From Chryseobacterium sp. c4a (GTDB taxonomy: Bacteria; Bacteroidota; Bacteroidia; Flavobacteriales; Weeksellaceae): DNA of 64,000 bases. The notes under the pieces are model-generated. The model ran no database searches. It saw only the letters and a list, made by a program, of their open reading frames with translations, and was not told where the DNA came from. Where the stretch lies: contig NZ_WXVU01000004.1 of NCBI RefSeq assembly GCF_009900745.1, positions 62,001-126,000 on the forward strand. The letters run 5' to 3'. A program made the translations under genes and the position numbers. Positions 49,559 through 57,381 of the stretch are shown piece after piece; position 1 is the first letter of the stretch; each line of letters begins with the position of its first letter.

Positions 49559-49573
49559 TGGCACGTATTTTAC
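49559..49573 (+). promoter_or_regulatory. Sigma-54-like promoter upstream of the YtxH-like gene
   Basis: TTGGCACG at 49558-49565 with TTAC at 49570-49573. The arrangement is TGGCAC-N5-TTAC against consensus TGGCAC-N5-TTGC (one mismatch). No TAnnTTTG box competes in this gap. The leader is ~40 nt. Confidence 0.55.
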
Positions 49574-49625
49574 ATATACATTAATAACAAATTTTAATAT
49601 TAATATCTTTTAAAAAATAGAAATC

Positions 49626-49862
49626 ATGGGAAACAAAACAAAAGGTTTATTAGCTTTACTAGGATTAGGTGCTTTAGCTTATTGGAAATATAAAAATGCA
49701 AGTCCTGAAGATCAGCAGGCTGTAAAGGATAAACTTAATACAGCCAAAGATAATTTTAACAAATGGGGAAATGACCTTAAAAACAAAGCCAATGACGTTG
49801 CTTCCCAGGTTCAAAATAAAGTAGACGAGGTAAAAACAAAAGCTGAAGACTCTTTAAACTAA
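49626..49862 (+). CDS. Small YtxH-like membrane-associated protein
   Basis: 78 aa. A short hydrophobic segment (residues ~7-20, GLLALLGLGALAYWKYKN) is followed by a Lys/Asp/Asn-rich amphipathic helix with repeated 11-residue-like spacing (KDKLNTAKDNFNKWGNDLKNKANDVASQVQNKVDEVKTKAED). This organisation is typical of YtxH-type and LEA-like stress proteins. Single gene, preceded by a sigma-54-like site and followed by a strong terminator. A structural or stress role at the membrane is likely but unproven. Confidence 0.8.
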   Translation: MGNKTKGLLALLGLGALAYWKYKNASPEDQQAVKDKLNTAKDNFNKWGNDLKNKANDVASQVQNKVDEVKTKAEDSLN

Positions 49863-49898
49863 AAACAGACAGTAGTTTTTTTTAACATTCATATATAG

Positions 49899-49932
49899 AA
49901 AAAGTCATCGTAGTAGTTTGCGATGACTTTTT
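49899..49932. terminator. Strong bidirectional terminator
   Basis: Perfect 12-bp arms AAAAAGTCATCG / CGATGACTTTTT with a 10-nt loop, between the plus-strand YtxH-like gene and the minus-strand array. Confidence 0.85.
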
Positions 49933-49958
49933 GTTTTAGAATTCAGAAAATGTATTTT

Positions 49959-50696
49959 TTAATTTCCCTGAATAATATAATTTTTTTCGATTAACTTTCT
50001 TTCAGATTTATTGGAATCATCCGGCTGAAACCAAACTTCAATCCGGCTTCCATAATAGTCGCCCCAATCTCCTTCTTTCACCTGAAAATCATTATTACCA
50101 CCTGAAAACTCTTTTAGTTCATCATTGGGATTAAAAACAGGCATCATAGATTGTTTTTTAATTTGTTTTTCAGAAAGAATCCTGTTGGTATTAAAATCAT
50201 ATACTTTTAAATACACCTTACCTTTTTCTGTTTTATTGAGGAACACATCATATTTATAAGATCCCGGTTGTAAGTAATCATAAATCAGAACATCAGGCTG
50301 TGTAACTTCTACAAGTTCTTTTTCATCTACATGTATTTTCAAAGGCATTGAAAATTTTGCATTCTTTGGATTTTTAATATCATTATTATAAGGCTTATAA
50401 AGGCTCTTAGGTGGATAATAAGCGAACAGACAACTCAAAACAGTCAATACAATAAGGCTTAAAAAACATTGCCAAAGACCATTTTTAAACTCATCTTTCT
50501 TAAACATCCTTGAAATTCCCAATATAAAACTTAAAACTGCTATCAGAAATGGTGTAGAGGAGAGAAAGTACCATGTAAAGCTGCGAACCGGTAGAATCAG
50601 GATCATAAACCAACAAAAAATACCTATAAATAATGTAATTATAGAGGTAAAATACCACCTCCAGTTTAATGCTCTAAAAACAACTTCTTTTATCAT
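49959..50696 (-). CDS. Membrane protein of unknown function, coupled to a PH/SHOCT gene
   Basis: 245 aa. Three hydrophobic helices in the N-terminal ~100 residues (ITLFIGIFCWFMILILPV, FLSSTPFLIAVLSFILGI, FLSLIVLTVLSCLFAYY) precede a soluble beta-rich C-terminal domain (~115-245). The latter has FSMPLKIHVDEKELVEVTQPDVLIYDYLQPGSYKYDVFLNKTEKGKVYLKVYDF. The start ATG overlaps the stop of the upstream PH/SHOCT gene (ATGA-type overlap at 50693-50696), so the two are translationally coupled. The family is not recognised. The C-terminal domain probably faces the periplasm. Confidence 0.75.
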   Translation of the reverse strand: MIKEVVFRALNWRWYFTSIITLFIGIFCWFMILILPVRSFTWYFLSSTPFLIAVLSFILGISRMFKKDEFKNGLWQCFLSLIVLTVLSCLFAYYPPKSLYKPYNNDIKNPKNAKFSMPLKIHVDEKELVEVTQPDVLIYDYLQPGSYKYDVFLNKTEKGKVYLKVYDFNTNRILSEKQIKKQSMMPVFNPNDELKEFSGGNNDFQVKEGDWGDYYGSRIEVWFQPDDSNKSERKLIEKNYIIQGN

Positions 50697-51223
50697 AATT
50701 TGTCTATAATTTTTTTCTTTTGCTCATTGAATTCTTCTTCACTCAAAATTCCGCTTGCTTTTAATCTTCCCAATTGTTCCAACTGATCCAAAGTACTGGG
50801 TTCGGATTTATGCTGAGTATATCCTTCAGGACGGGACATAAAATCTCTTACCTTTTCACAAAAAAGTTTGGCTTCATATTTTCCCACTCCATCAATCTCA
50901 ACCAGATCATCTGAAACCTGAATATCTATGGAAGCCAGCATTACTTCAGTCTCATATTGTATTGAACTTATTTTCGTATAGGAGTAATCTTCTACCGTTA
51001 ATCCATACATAAATTCCTTATCTACAAAGATCAGCCTTCTGTCTGTAGCAACCAAAATGATATGATGTTTGTTTATTTTATTTCGCCCTTCAACGAGGTA
51101 AACAATTTTTTCTTCTGCTGAAAGAATCTCCGGCAGAGCATGAATCTCTTTTCTGGCAAAAATAGTAGGATTAATATCCAGTTTATCGAGTTCTTCTTTT
51201 ATTTCGTCAAGTCTTGATCCCAT
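50693..51223 (-). CDS. PH-like/SHOCT protein, paralogue 1 (no zinc ribbon)
   Basis: 176 aa. It starts with a helix (MGSRLDEIKEELDKLDINPTIFARKEIHALPEIL), followed by a bacterial PH-like domain (~35-125; EEKIVYLVEGRN, IILVATDRRLIFVDKEFMYGLTVEDYSYTKISSIQYE). A C-terminal SHOCT helix pair (~142-176; LDQLEQLGRLKASGILSEEEFNEQKKKIIDKL) ends the protein. SHOCT domains are thought to mediate oligomerisation. It lacks the N-terminal cysteine ribbon seen in most of its paralogues. The stop overlaps the start of the membrane protein gene, suggesting these two act together at the membrane. Confidence 0.85.
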   Translation of the reverse strand: MGSRLDEIKEELDKLDINPTIFARKEIHALPEILSAEEKIVYLVEGRNKINKHHIILVATDRRLIFVDKEFMYGLTVEDYSYTKISSIQYETEVMLASIDIQVSDDLVEIDGVGKYEAKLFCEKVRDFMSRPEGYTQHKSEPSTLDQLEQLGRLKASGILSEEEFNEQKKKIIDKL

Positions 51224-51309
51224 TGTTATCGTTTTATAAGTCTAAATTACTATTTTGTTTAAGTATTGATCTCTAAACAATTTTACATAGTTATTTCCTG
51301 AAAAAATAG

Positions 51310-51516
51310 TTACCGATAAATCTCTTTTTCTACAACCGAAGTACGGGGCAGCAGCTTCTTTATTTTTAAAATATTTTCAGGAGATATCTTATTTCCCCAA
51401 ATCGTTAGAACTTCTAAATTTTTCAGTTTATCTATTCCGGGAAGGATGTCCTCCAGCTGATTATTTTCGAGTTGTAAAGTCTCCAGGCTTTCTATTTTAT
51501 AAATCTCTGATAATGC
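51310..51516 (-). pseudogene. Leucine-rich-repeat remnant in frame behind the GNAT stop codon
   Basis: An open 68-codon reading frame begins immediately after the GNAT stop codon and in the same frame. It encodes LSEIYKIESLETLQLENNQL...LKNLEVLTIWGNKIS, two clear LRR units (LxxLxxLxLxxNxL). It ends at a TAA at 51310-51312. It has no start codon of its own. It is best read as the 3' end of a leucine-rich-repeat gene whose 5' part was lost when the GNAT gene arrived. Alternatively the two were once one fusion, now split by a stop. Confidence 0.65.
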
Positions 51517-52161
51517 TTAATGATCTTCTCCAGGAATTACAATAGAGGTATGCAAAGCATATACTTCCCAACCCAAGTTTTCATACAATAGCTTTCCTTC
51601 TTCTGTAGCAACCAAAAGATTATTGGAAAATCCTTTTGATAAGGCTATTTTCTCCAGTTCTTTCAATAGAAATGAGGCAAGTCCTTTTCTCTGATGATTT
51701 ACTTCGGTAATAATTCTGTCATAAACAGCCACATCATCTATCAAAGAAACACGCCCAATTGAAGCCTGTTCTCCATTTTCTGCTACAATTCTGACAACAA
51801 ATGTTGTATTGTATTCTGAAAATTCCAAATGATATCCGTCTGCCAAACTGATTTCGGAGAAAATCATCGGATGAAAACAGGTCATCAAATACCCTTGCGC
51901 CTGGAGTTGCCATTTTTCAGGAATACTTTCTATAAACTGATCCGGAGAGGTACTTACTTTGAGATAAACCCAAGGTTCATCAATTGACTGGGTAAGCTGA
52001 TAAAAATCTTCATTAAGGTCAGGAAACACGTATCGTTCTTTTTGTTTTGCATCTCCCACGAACACATGAAATCCGGATTTATACTCGGTTGGAAAAGGCA
52101 CTTCTCTTGACAAGCACCATCCTTTAAGCCAGCTTTTTACAATTTCTATTTTATCTTTCAT
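51517..52161 (-). CDS. GNAT family N-acetyltransferase
   Basis: 214 aa. The N-terminal half (MKDKIEIVKSWLKGWCLSREVPFPTEYKSGFHVFVG) is not a GNAT and may be substrate-binding. The C-terminal ~90 residues are GNAT. VVRIVAENGEQASIGRVSLIDDVAVYDRIITEVNHQRKGLASFLLKELEKIALSKG contains the acetyl-CoA Q/RxxGxG/A loop as QRKGLAS, followed by NNLLVATEEGKLLYENLGWEVY. It interrupts the PH/SHOCT array on the same strand. The downstream in-frame LRR remnant suggests it inserted into, or recombined with, an older gene. Confidence 0.87.
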   Translation of the reverse strand: MKDKIEIVKSWLKGWCLSREVPFPTEYKSGFHVFVGDAKQKERYVFPDLNEDFYQLTQSIDEPWVYLKVSTSPDQFIESIPEKWQLQAQGYLMTCFHPMIFSEISLADGYHLEFSEYNTTFVVRIVAENGEQASIGRVSLIDDVAVYDRIITEVNHQRKGLASFLLKELEKIALSKGFSNNLLVATEEGKLLYENLGWEVYALHTSIVIPGEDH

Positions 52162-52180
52162 GGTCAGGTTTTGGAAGTTT

Positions 52181-53038
52181 TTATTTCAATTGTCCTAACA
52201 ATTTTCTTTTTTGCTCTGTAAACTCAGCATCGGTAAGAATTCCATTTTCTCTTAATTTACCCAATTTCTCCAATTGTTCAAGAATTTCAAGGGAAGGAAT
52301 TGTATTAGTAACTTCTGTATTCGCATTTACAGGACTTACCTCTTGATGAGGTTTCTGCACTGGATTATTATAGATAGGACTTATAATACCATAGAATTTT
52401 TCGGCATCCTCTTTATCCATGAAACATTCAAACTCTACTACTCTTTCGTCAAGATGGAGCTTGATAATGGGAGATCTCGGATCTATTACAAAGCTTACAG
52501 ACCTGATCGTTTCATTAGGATAATCATTTATTTTAGCTGTTCCAAACATTGCTTTCGAAACAGAGATTATTCTTTTGGAGGTTGCCACAAGCACTCCTGC
52601 AGCCAGTGTATTGACAAACTGAGCATCTGTAATCCCTATGATCTTCTCTTCCTCGGAAATCAGATAAGGAAGTTCTTTAATTTCACCTTTAGTAAATACA
52701 GAAAGGTTGGCATTCAGTCTTTCCAATTCTGTTTTTATCTTCTGCTTTCTTCTTTTGTATATATCCTTCGATATATTTTGTGGCTCTTCGTCTATGGCTA
52801 TAGGAAGATTTTCTTGTGTTACAGCAGGTGCATTCGGCTCTGGATTTTTATTCTGGATGATTCGATGAATATCATCAATATTGAATTGATTAAGGTTATA
52901 CAATACTTCCTGATTGATATAACTTATTTTATCCAGACATTTATTACATAATACACCGCCATCTGAAAGCTTATTTTCGCCCAGAAGCTTATCCATTGAG
53001 GTTAGCTCTGTATTACACAACGAACAAGTATTATTCAT
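52181..53038 (-). CDS. Zinc-ribbon/PH-like/SHOCT protein, paralogue 2
   Basis: 285 aa. The N-terminal four-Cys ribbon (C5, C8, C31, C34: CSLC...LCNKC) matches the small DUF4428-type zinc finger. A ~60-residue linker with acidic and helical segments follows, then a PH-like domain (~115-225; ELPYLISEEEKIIGITDAQF, GVLVATSKRIISVSKAMFG). A C-terminal SHOCT helix pair closes it (~250-284; EILEQLEKLGKLRENGILTDAEFTEQKRKLLGQL). Cytoplasmic. It begins 19 nt before the GNAT gene and 11 nt after paralogue 3, so it is part of one transcript. Confidence 0.87.
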   Translation of the reverse strand: MNNTCSLCNTELTSMDKLLGENKLSDGGVLCNKCLDKISYINQEVLYNLNQFNIDDIHRIIQNKNPEPNAPAVTQENLPIAIDEEPQNISKDIYKRRKQKIKTELERLNANLSVFTKGEIKELPYLISEEEKIIGITDAQFVNTLAAGVLVATSKRIISVSKAMFGTAKINDYPNETIRSVSFVIDPRSPIIKLHLDERVVEFECFMDKEDAEKFYGIISPIYNNPVQKPHQEVSPVNANTEVTNTIPSLEILEQLEKLGKLRENGILTDAEFTEQKRKLLGQLK

Positions 53039-53049
53039 TTTTTTATTTT

Positions 53050-53919
53050 TTATAGTTTATTCAACAGTTTTTTCTTCTGTTCTGTAAATTCTTCTTCCGT
53101 TAAAATTCCGTTTTCTCTTAGCTTTCCTAGTTTTTCGAGCTTATCAAAAACTGTTGAAGGATCTTCTTTCTGTAATGATACTGGATGAGCTGAATGCTGT
53201 TTTACTCTTTTTTCGGGAATATTGATGTAATTTTTTATCGTTTCATAAAAAAGCTTTGCTGATTCTTTGTTATCAAGCACAATATTAGCTTTCACATTGG
53301 ATGAGGTATTTATATAAATTTTCAGCAAGGAAGTCCCATCTCCCGAACCATATAATACATTGGTAATAGTATGATATACAAATTCATCTTTATTTATATT
53401 TCCAAAAATTCTTTTGTATATAAAGATCATTCTACGTTGCGTTGCTACCAGAACTCCCTCATTATTTTCCTGCATATAACTCCCTTTCTCTATTGCCAGA
53501 ATCCTTTCGTCCTGATCCAGAATTTTCTCCAATTCCCTAATCTGATTACCCAAAGAAGCATTGAGATTGGAATTTAGAGTAGCTATCTGTTCTTTGATTT
53601 CATCTGATCTTGTTGGCTTCGGTTTATCAATGGTAAACTGAACAGTATGAGAAAATGTCATGGTAGTACGGGATGTTGTAGTTTCTACTACAGGTTCTTC
53701 CACAACTTCTTCCGTTTCTTCGATGCTTGCACTCCATACCAGATCTCTTATCTCAATAAGACTATAGTTGATCAGGCTGTTCACCAGATCACTATTAACA
53801 GCGGTTGCCTTATTCAGACATTTATTACATAAGATTCCGCCATCTGACAGCTTATTCTCTCCCAAAACGGTATCCATGATTGTTAATGGAGTTACGCAAA
53901 GAGCACAACTTGTGTTCAT
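53050..53919 (-). CDS. Zinc-ribbon/PH-like/SHOCT protein, paralogue 3
   Basis: 289 aa. The ribbon cysteines are C5, C8, C31, C34 (CALC...LCNKC), with PLTIMDTVLGENKLSDGG between them almost identical to paralogue 2. The linker is Glu/Val/Thr-rich (EETEEVVEEPVVETTTSRTT). The PH-like domain (~125-230; ELEKILDQDERILAIEKGSYMQENNEGVLVATQRRMIFIYKRIFGNI) and the SHOCT pair (~256-289; VFDKLEKLGKLRENGILTEEEFTEQKKKLLNKL) follow. It is clearly a recent duplicate of paralogue 2 at the ends and much diverged in the middle. Confidence 0.87.
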   Translation of the reverse strand: MNTSCALCVTPLTIMDTVLGENKLSDGGILCNKCLNKATAVNSDLVNSLINYSLIEIRDLVWSASIEETEEVVEEPVVETTTSRTTMTFSHTVQFTIDKPKPTRSDEIKEQIATLNSNLNASLGNQIRELEKILDQDERILAIEKGSYMQENNEGVLVATQRRMIFIYKRIFGNINKDEFVYHTITNVLYGSGDGTSLLKIYINTSSNVKANIVLDNKESAKLFYETIKNYINIPEKRVKQHSAHPVSLQKEDPSTVFDKLEKLGKLRENGILTEEEFTEQKKKLLNKL

Positions 53920-54049
53920 TCTTGTTTTATGTTTAAAAGTTTTTACATCAAAATAGTTAACAATACTGTTCTATTTTGTATCAAATCTTATTTTAAATTA
54001 TGATCCATTTATCATTAACTCATTTAAAATCAACAAAATTTGTTACATT

Positions 54050-54913
54050 TTAAAGTCTTTCTAATAATTTTGCTTTCTGCACCGAGAATTCTTCTTCACT
54101 TAAAACGCCCATCTGTCTTAGTTTTCCAAGCTTTTCCAGTTGCTCAAAAATATCTTCCGATGAACTCTTTGGAGTATTGGATGGATTTTGAGGTGCAGGG
54201 CTAGGAGTATTTTGATAGAATGACTGTGGTTGTACTGGTTGCTGAACTGTTTGTCTTTCAGGTTGTCTGATCTGCCCGTTCACACTATCACAGAATGATC
54301 TTCCATCACCTTTATTATGGAGTTTAAACTCAACAGTACCTCCTCTTGTATTGACTCTTAAAACCGAATATAAAAGATTTTCAACCTGATCCAGAGAGAC
54401 AATGTCTTTATGGGTATATTCGTTTTTCACCACTCCACCCAGAAACTTTTTGTCCATGAAGATCACTCTCCATTGGGTTGAAAAAATAATTCCTTCTCTG
54501 TTATTACGAAGATTGATACATTCTGCAATCGCAATCAATCGTTCATTAGGATCCAAAACTTTATCCAGTTCATTTACTTCTTCATTGGCTAAAACACTCA
54601 ATCTCGCTTTTAGCGCTACGATCTGGTCTTTTATTTCATCTAGTCTTGTGGGAGCATCATATTCATAGTTTCCCGTTCCCAACGATGGAGAACTTCCTGG
54701 ACTCTGGCTTGCATCAATTTTACTTTTAAGGAACATTCCTGTGATTTCAGCAAAATAAAACTGATGCAGGTTATTGATAAGACCTCTGTTGATCGTAATA
54801 GCTTTATTAAAACATTCAGTACACAAATAACCGCCGTCTGCAAGTTTATTTTTTCCAACAAGCATATCCGTAGATGTCAGCGGAGTTCCGCACAATGCAC
54901 AAATAGTATTCAT
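54050..54913 (-). CDS. Zinc-ribbon/PH-like/SHOCT protein, paralogue 4
   Basis: 287 aa. The ribbon (C5, C8, C31, C34: CALC...LCTEC) leads to a PH-like domain (~105-215; NELDKVLDPNERLIAIAECINLRNNREGIIFSTQWRVIFMDKKFLGGVV). A Gln/Pro-rich linker (~225-250, QQPVQPQSFYQNTPSPAPQNPSNTPK) separates it from the SHOCT pair (~253-287; DIFEQLEKLGKLRQMGVLSEEEFSVQKAKLLERL). The Pro/Gln linker makes it look like a mobile tether between sensor and oligomerisation module. It has the longest upstream gap of the array (206 nt to the amidinotransferase start). Confidence 0.87.
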   Translation of the reverse strand: MNTICALCGTPLTSTDMLVGKNKLADGGYLCTECFNKAITINRGLINNLHQFYFAEITGMFLKSKIDASQSPGSSPSLGTGNYEYDAPTRLDEIKDQIVALKARLSVLANEEVNELDKVLDPNERLIAIAECINLRNNREGIIFSTQWRVIFMDKKFLGGVVKNEYTHKDIVSLDQVENLLYSVLRVNTRGGTVEFKLHNKGDGRSFCDSVNGQIRQPERQTVQQPVQPQSFYQNTPSPAPQNPSNTPKSSSEDIFEQLEKLGKLRQMGVLSEEEFSVQKAKLLERL

Positions 54914-55119
54914 CTGGTTTTTAATTTTTATATTGTATTGGCTAAAACAGTTTTTAGTCTGTTTTTGTTCTCTTAGCCCAAATTACAAATTCTGATTCTA
55001 TATTTACCCTCAAAAATATTCAAATCTTCTCGTTTTTCAGGTATTTTTTTCCACTGTTCTTAAAATTAACCTATCTTAACAGGTAATTTACTTCTATTCT
55101 GATTGAAAAAAAGAATTCT

Positions 55120-56085
55120 ATGATTTTTGTTGAAAATGAATTTGCTCCGTTAAAAAAGGTTGTATTAGCACAGTCTGAATTTGGTTATCCCAAAGAACCT
55201 CGTCCCGAAGACCTCCGATTTCTCACTAAAGAAGCCGTTCAGGAAAACTTTGATAACAGAGGGAAAGATCACGCTGAAGTATTTCCAGAGCTTCAAAAGC
55301 AATGGGAACAGGAAAGAACAAACTTAAAAGAAACTCTTGAAAAATATGGTGTTGAAATACTTCGTCCCCGTAAACTTACCTTTGCGGAAAAGGAAGCAGT
55401 AGGAACAGCAGGATATTCCAACTTTTTTGTAAGAGATCCATTTTTTACGATAGGAAGCTTTGTTATTGAGTCTTCACTCAGATTTCTGCATCGAAGAAAT
55501 GAAGTTTTCCCAGTACGTGATCTATTTCTTCAGGAAGTATATCCACAGGACTGTTCTTATATTGCCGTTCCACAACCTGAAATTGCAGATGCGGAAGATA
55601 AAACCTTGGGAAAAGGCCCGTTTTTGGAAGGTGGAGATGTGTTGATTCTTGGGAAGCAGATTTTCGTCGGAAACTCAGGTCTGGCATCTAATACCTTAGG
55701 AATTCTATGGCTGAGAAAACTTTTAACACCACAGGGATATTCTGTAGAAGAAGTGAAACTTCATCCGGATATTTTACATCTTGACTGTGCTCTTGGATTG
55801 GTAAAAAATGGTTTGATGATTATTTGTGAAGATGCTTTTTTAGAAGGAATTCCTGCGGCATTAATGAGCTGGCAGAAAATTCATGTCACTCTTCATGAAG
55901 CCATGAATCTTGCTACTAATGGACTTCCTGTCTCTCCGGAAGTTTACATCACAGATCCAGCTTTTAAGCATATTGGTGAACAAATTGAGCAACATGATAT
56001 TAAAGTAGAATATATTGATTTCTCTATAAGCAGAAGTTTTGGCGGTTCTTTCCGATGCAGTACTCAACCTCTTTCAAGATACTAA
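55120..56085 (+). CDS. Amidinotransferase/dimethylarginine dimethylaminohydrolase-like protein
   Basis: 321 aa, pentein fold. The catalytic Cys is in SFGGSFRCSTQPLSRY near the C-terminus (about residue 314). PFLEGGDVLILGKQIFVGNSG carries the substrate Glu/Asp loop, and LHPDILHLDCALG the catalytic His region. The start ENEFAPLKKVVLAQSEFGYP is that of the arginine deiminase-related family. It modifies guanidino groups, plausibly arginine or methylarginine, which would connect with the Arg-rich cyanophycin cycle 6 kb away. It is transcribed against the surrounding PH/SHOCT array and has its own terminator, so it is probably an insertion. Confidence 0.88.
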   Translation: MIFVENEFAPLKKVVLAQSEFGYPKEPRPEDLRFLTKEAVQENFDNRGKDHAEVFPELQKQWEQERTNLKETLEKYGVEILRPRKLTFAEKEAVGTAGYSNFFVRDPFFTIGSFVIESSLRFLHRRNEVFPVRDLFLQEVYPQDCSYIAVPQPEIADAEDKTLGKGPFLEGGDVLILGKQIFVGNSGLASNTLGILWLRKLLTPQGYSVEEVKLHPDILHLDCALGLVKNGLMIICEDAFLEGIPAALMSWQKIHVTLHEAMNLATNGLPVSPEVYITDPAFKHIGEQIEQHDIKVEYIDFSISRSFGGSFRCSTQPLSRY

Positions 56086-56093
56086 AAGAAATA

Positions 56094-56127
56094 AAAAAGG
56101 CTCAAGATGTTATATCCTGAGCCTTTT
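56094..56127 (+). terminator. Terminator of the amidinotransferase gene
   Basis: AAAGGCTCAAGAT / ATCCTGAGCCTTT stem followed by T. It also lies at the end of the minus-strand gene at 56171. Confidence 0.75.
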
Positions 56128-56170
56128 TCGTTTACTATAGAAACCAACCGGTACAGTTAGTTTACAACAT

Positions 56171-56662
56171 TTATAATTTATTCAGAAGTTTCTGTTTTTG
56201 TTCGGTAAATTCTTCTTGGGTGAGAATTCCGTTATCTTTCAGTTGTCCAAGCCTCTCTAAAAGTTCAAAAATAGAATCTTTAGAAATCTCTACAACCTCC
56301 TCTCCTTTCAGAAAAGTATTAACCGTCTTACAAAACTGATCTGCAAAATAAGGATCACTCTTTTCAAACATATATTTCTGTTCTTCTGTAGCCAATTCAA
56401 TAATTTTCTGAGAAGTCACATATTGTATCAGCGTAATTTTTTCATGTGGAATGGCTTCTATAAAGTCTAAACCAAAACCTTTAAAAATAATACGATGATC
56501 TGTTGAAAAAAGAAGACCAGCCGTTCCATCAAGCAACCCATCTACGATATGAATAATTTTCTCATCTTCCATCAGAATATCCGAAAGCTCTTCAATATCT
56601 TCTGATGCCCACGATAATAAATCCGAATTAATATATTTGATCTGATACTTTATATTTTGCAT
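56171..56662 (-). CDS. PH-like/SHOCT protein, paralogue 5 (no zinc ribbon)
   Basis: 163 aa, the shortest member. It starts directly with a helix (MQNIKYQIKYINSDLLSWASEDIEELSDIL) before the PH-like domain (~30-115; EDEKIIHIVDGLLDGTAGLLFSTDHRIIFKGFGLDFIEAIPHEKITLIQYV). It ends in the SHOCT pair (~128-163; IFELLERLGQLKDNGILTQEEFTEQKQKLLNKL). Absence of the four-Cys ribbon matches paralogue 1. The PH part is strongly diverged, but domain order is conserved. It is 19 nt downstream of paralogue 6. Confidence 0.84.
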   Translation of the reverse strand: MQNIKYQIKYINSDLLSWASEDIEELSDILMEDEKIIHIVDGLLDGTAGLLFSTDHRIIFKGFGLDFIEAIPHEKITLIQYVTSQKIIELATEEQKYMFEKSDPYFADQFCKTVNTFLKGEEVVEISKDSIFELLERLGQLKDNGILTQEEFTEQKQKLLNKL

Positions 56663-56681
56663 AATGAAATTATCGGAAATA

Positions 56682-57365
56682 TTATATTTTACTAAATAGT
56701 TTAGCTTTTTCTTTTGAGAACTCCTTCTCTGTCAGGATATTAGTCTGCCTCAATTTTCCAAGCCTTTCTACGAGATCAAAAATTGCACTGACTTCAGTGG
56801 TATCTATCTTCAAAGAATTATTGATAAGCTGATTCACAGCTTCACAAAAGGGTAATCCATACTGAGGATAGTCCAGTTCAATTTCAATTACCTTTTGGGG
56901 AATAACCACTGTCATTATGTTATTTAAGGAAGAAAAATCAATTGAAATAATATTTCCAAGGGCAATCACTTCTTTAAATATAATCTCATCAGCTCCAGCA
57001 TCAATGAAAATCAACCTTTTATCTGTAGAAACAAAGGTTCCATATCCCCGTTGATTGTGTTTTCCAAAAATAATATGAATAAGTTTTTCTTGTTGAATGA
57101 CTTCAAAAAGATTCCATAAAGCAGATCCTGAATAATCAGAAAGACTTGGGTTAATTTTGAATATATCAGTTTTAAGCTGACGAACATCCAGCTCTTTCTT
57201 TAATAATCTTTTGACTTGATGTATACTGAATTGATTACTGTTCAAAGAGAATCCATTGTATATTCTATCTAATTTAGATTTACAATCACTGCAAATTTCA
57301 ATATTATCTAAGAGTATTTCAGGACTAAGGGAGATGTTATTTTTGCAAATGGCACAACTACTCAT
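56682..57365 (-). CDS. Zinc-ribbon/PH-like/SHOCT protein, paralogue 6
   Basis: 227 aa. The ribbon is shortened: C4, C7, C25, C28 (CAIC...ICSDC). The PH-like domain (~80-180; WNLFEVIQQEKLIHIIFGKHNQRGYGTFVSTDKRLIFIDAGADEIIFKEVIALGNIISIDF) and the SHOCT pair (~192-227; IFDLVERLGKLRQTNILTEKEFSKEKAKLFSKI) follow. The KRLIFI and related strand are shared with paralogues 1 and 7. It lies 16 nt from paralogue 7 and 19 nt from paralogue 5 in one transcription unit. Confidence 0.85.
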   Translation of the reverse strand: MSSCAICKNNISLSPEILLDNIEICSDCKSKLDRIYNGFSLNSNQFSIHQVKRLLKKELDVRQLKTDIFKINPSLSDYSGSALWNLFEVIQQEKLIHIIFGKHNQRGYGTFVSTDKRLIFIDAGADEIIFKEVIALGNIISIDFSSLNNIMTVVIPQKVIEIELDYPQYGLPFCEAVNQLINNSLKIDTTEVSAIFDLVERLGKLRQTNILTEKEFSKEKAKLFSKI

Positions 57366-57381
57366 TTTTAATTATGTGTTT

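Noticed and set aside
52274..52951. 225-codon plus-strand frame opposite paralogue 2
   Set aside because: Antisense shadow of an obvious PH/SHOCT gene; the translation is rich in Arg, Cys and Tyr without domain pattern.
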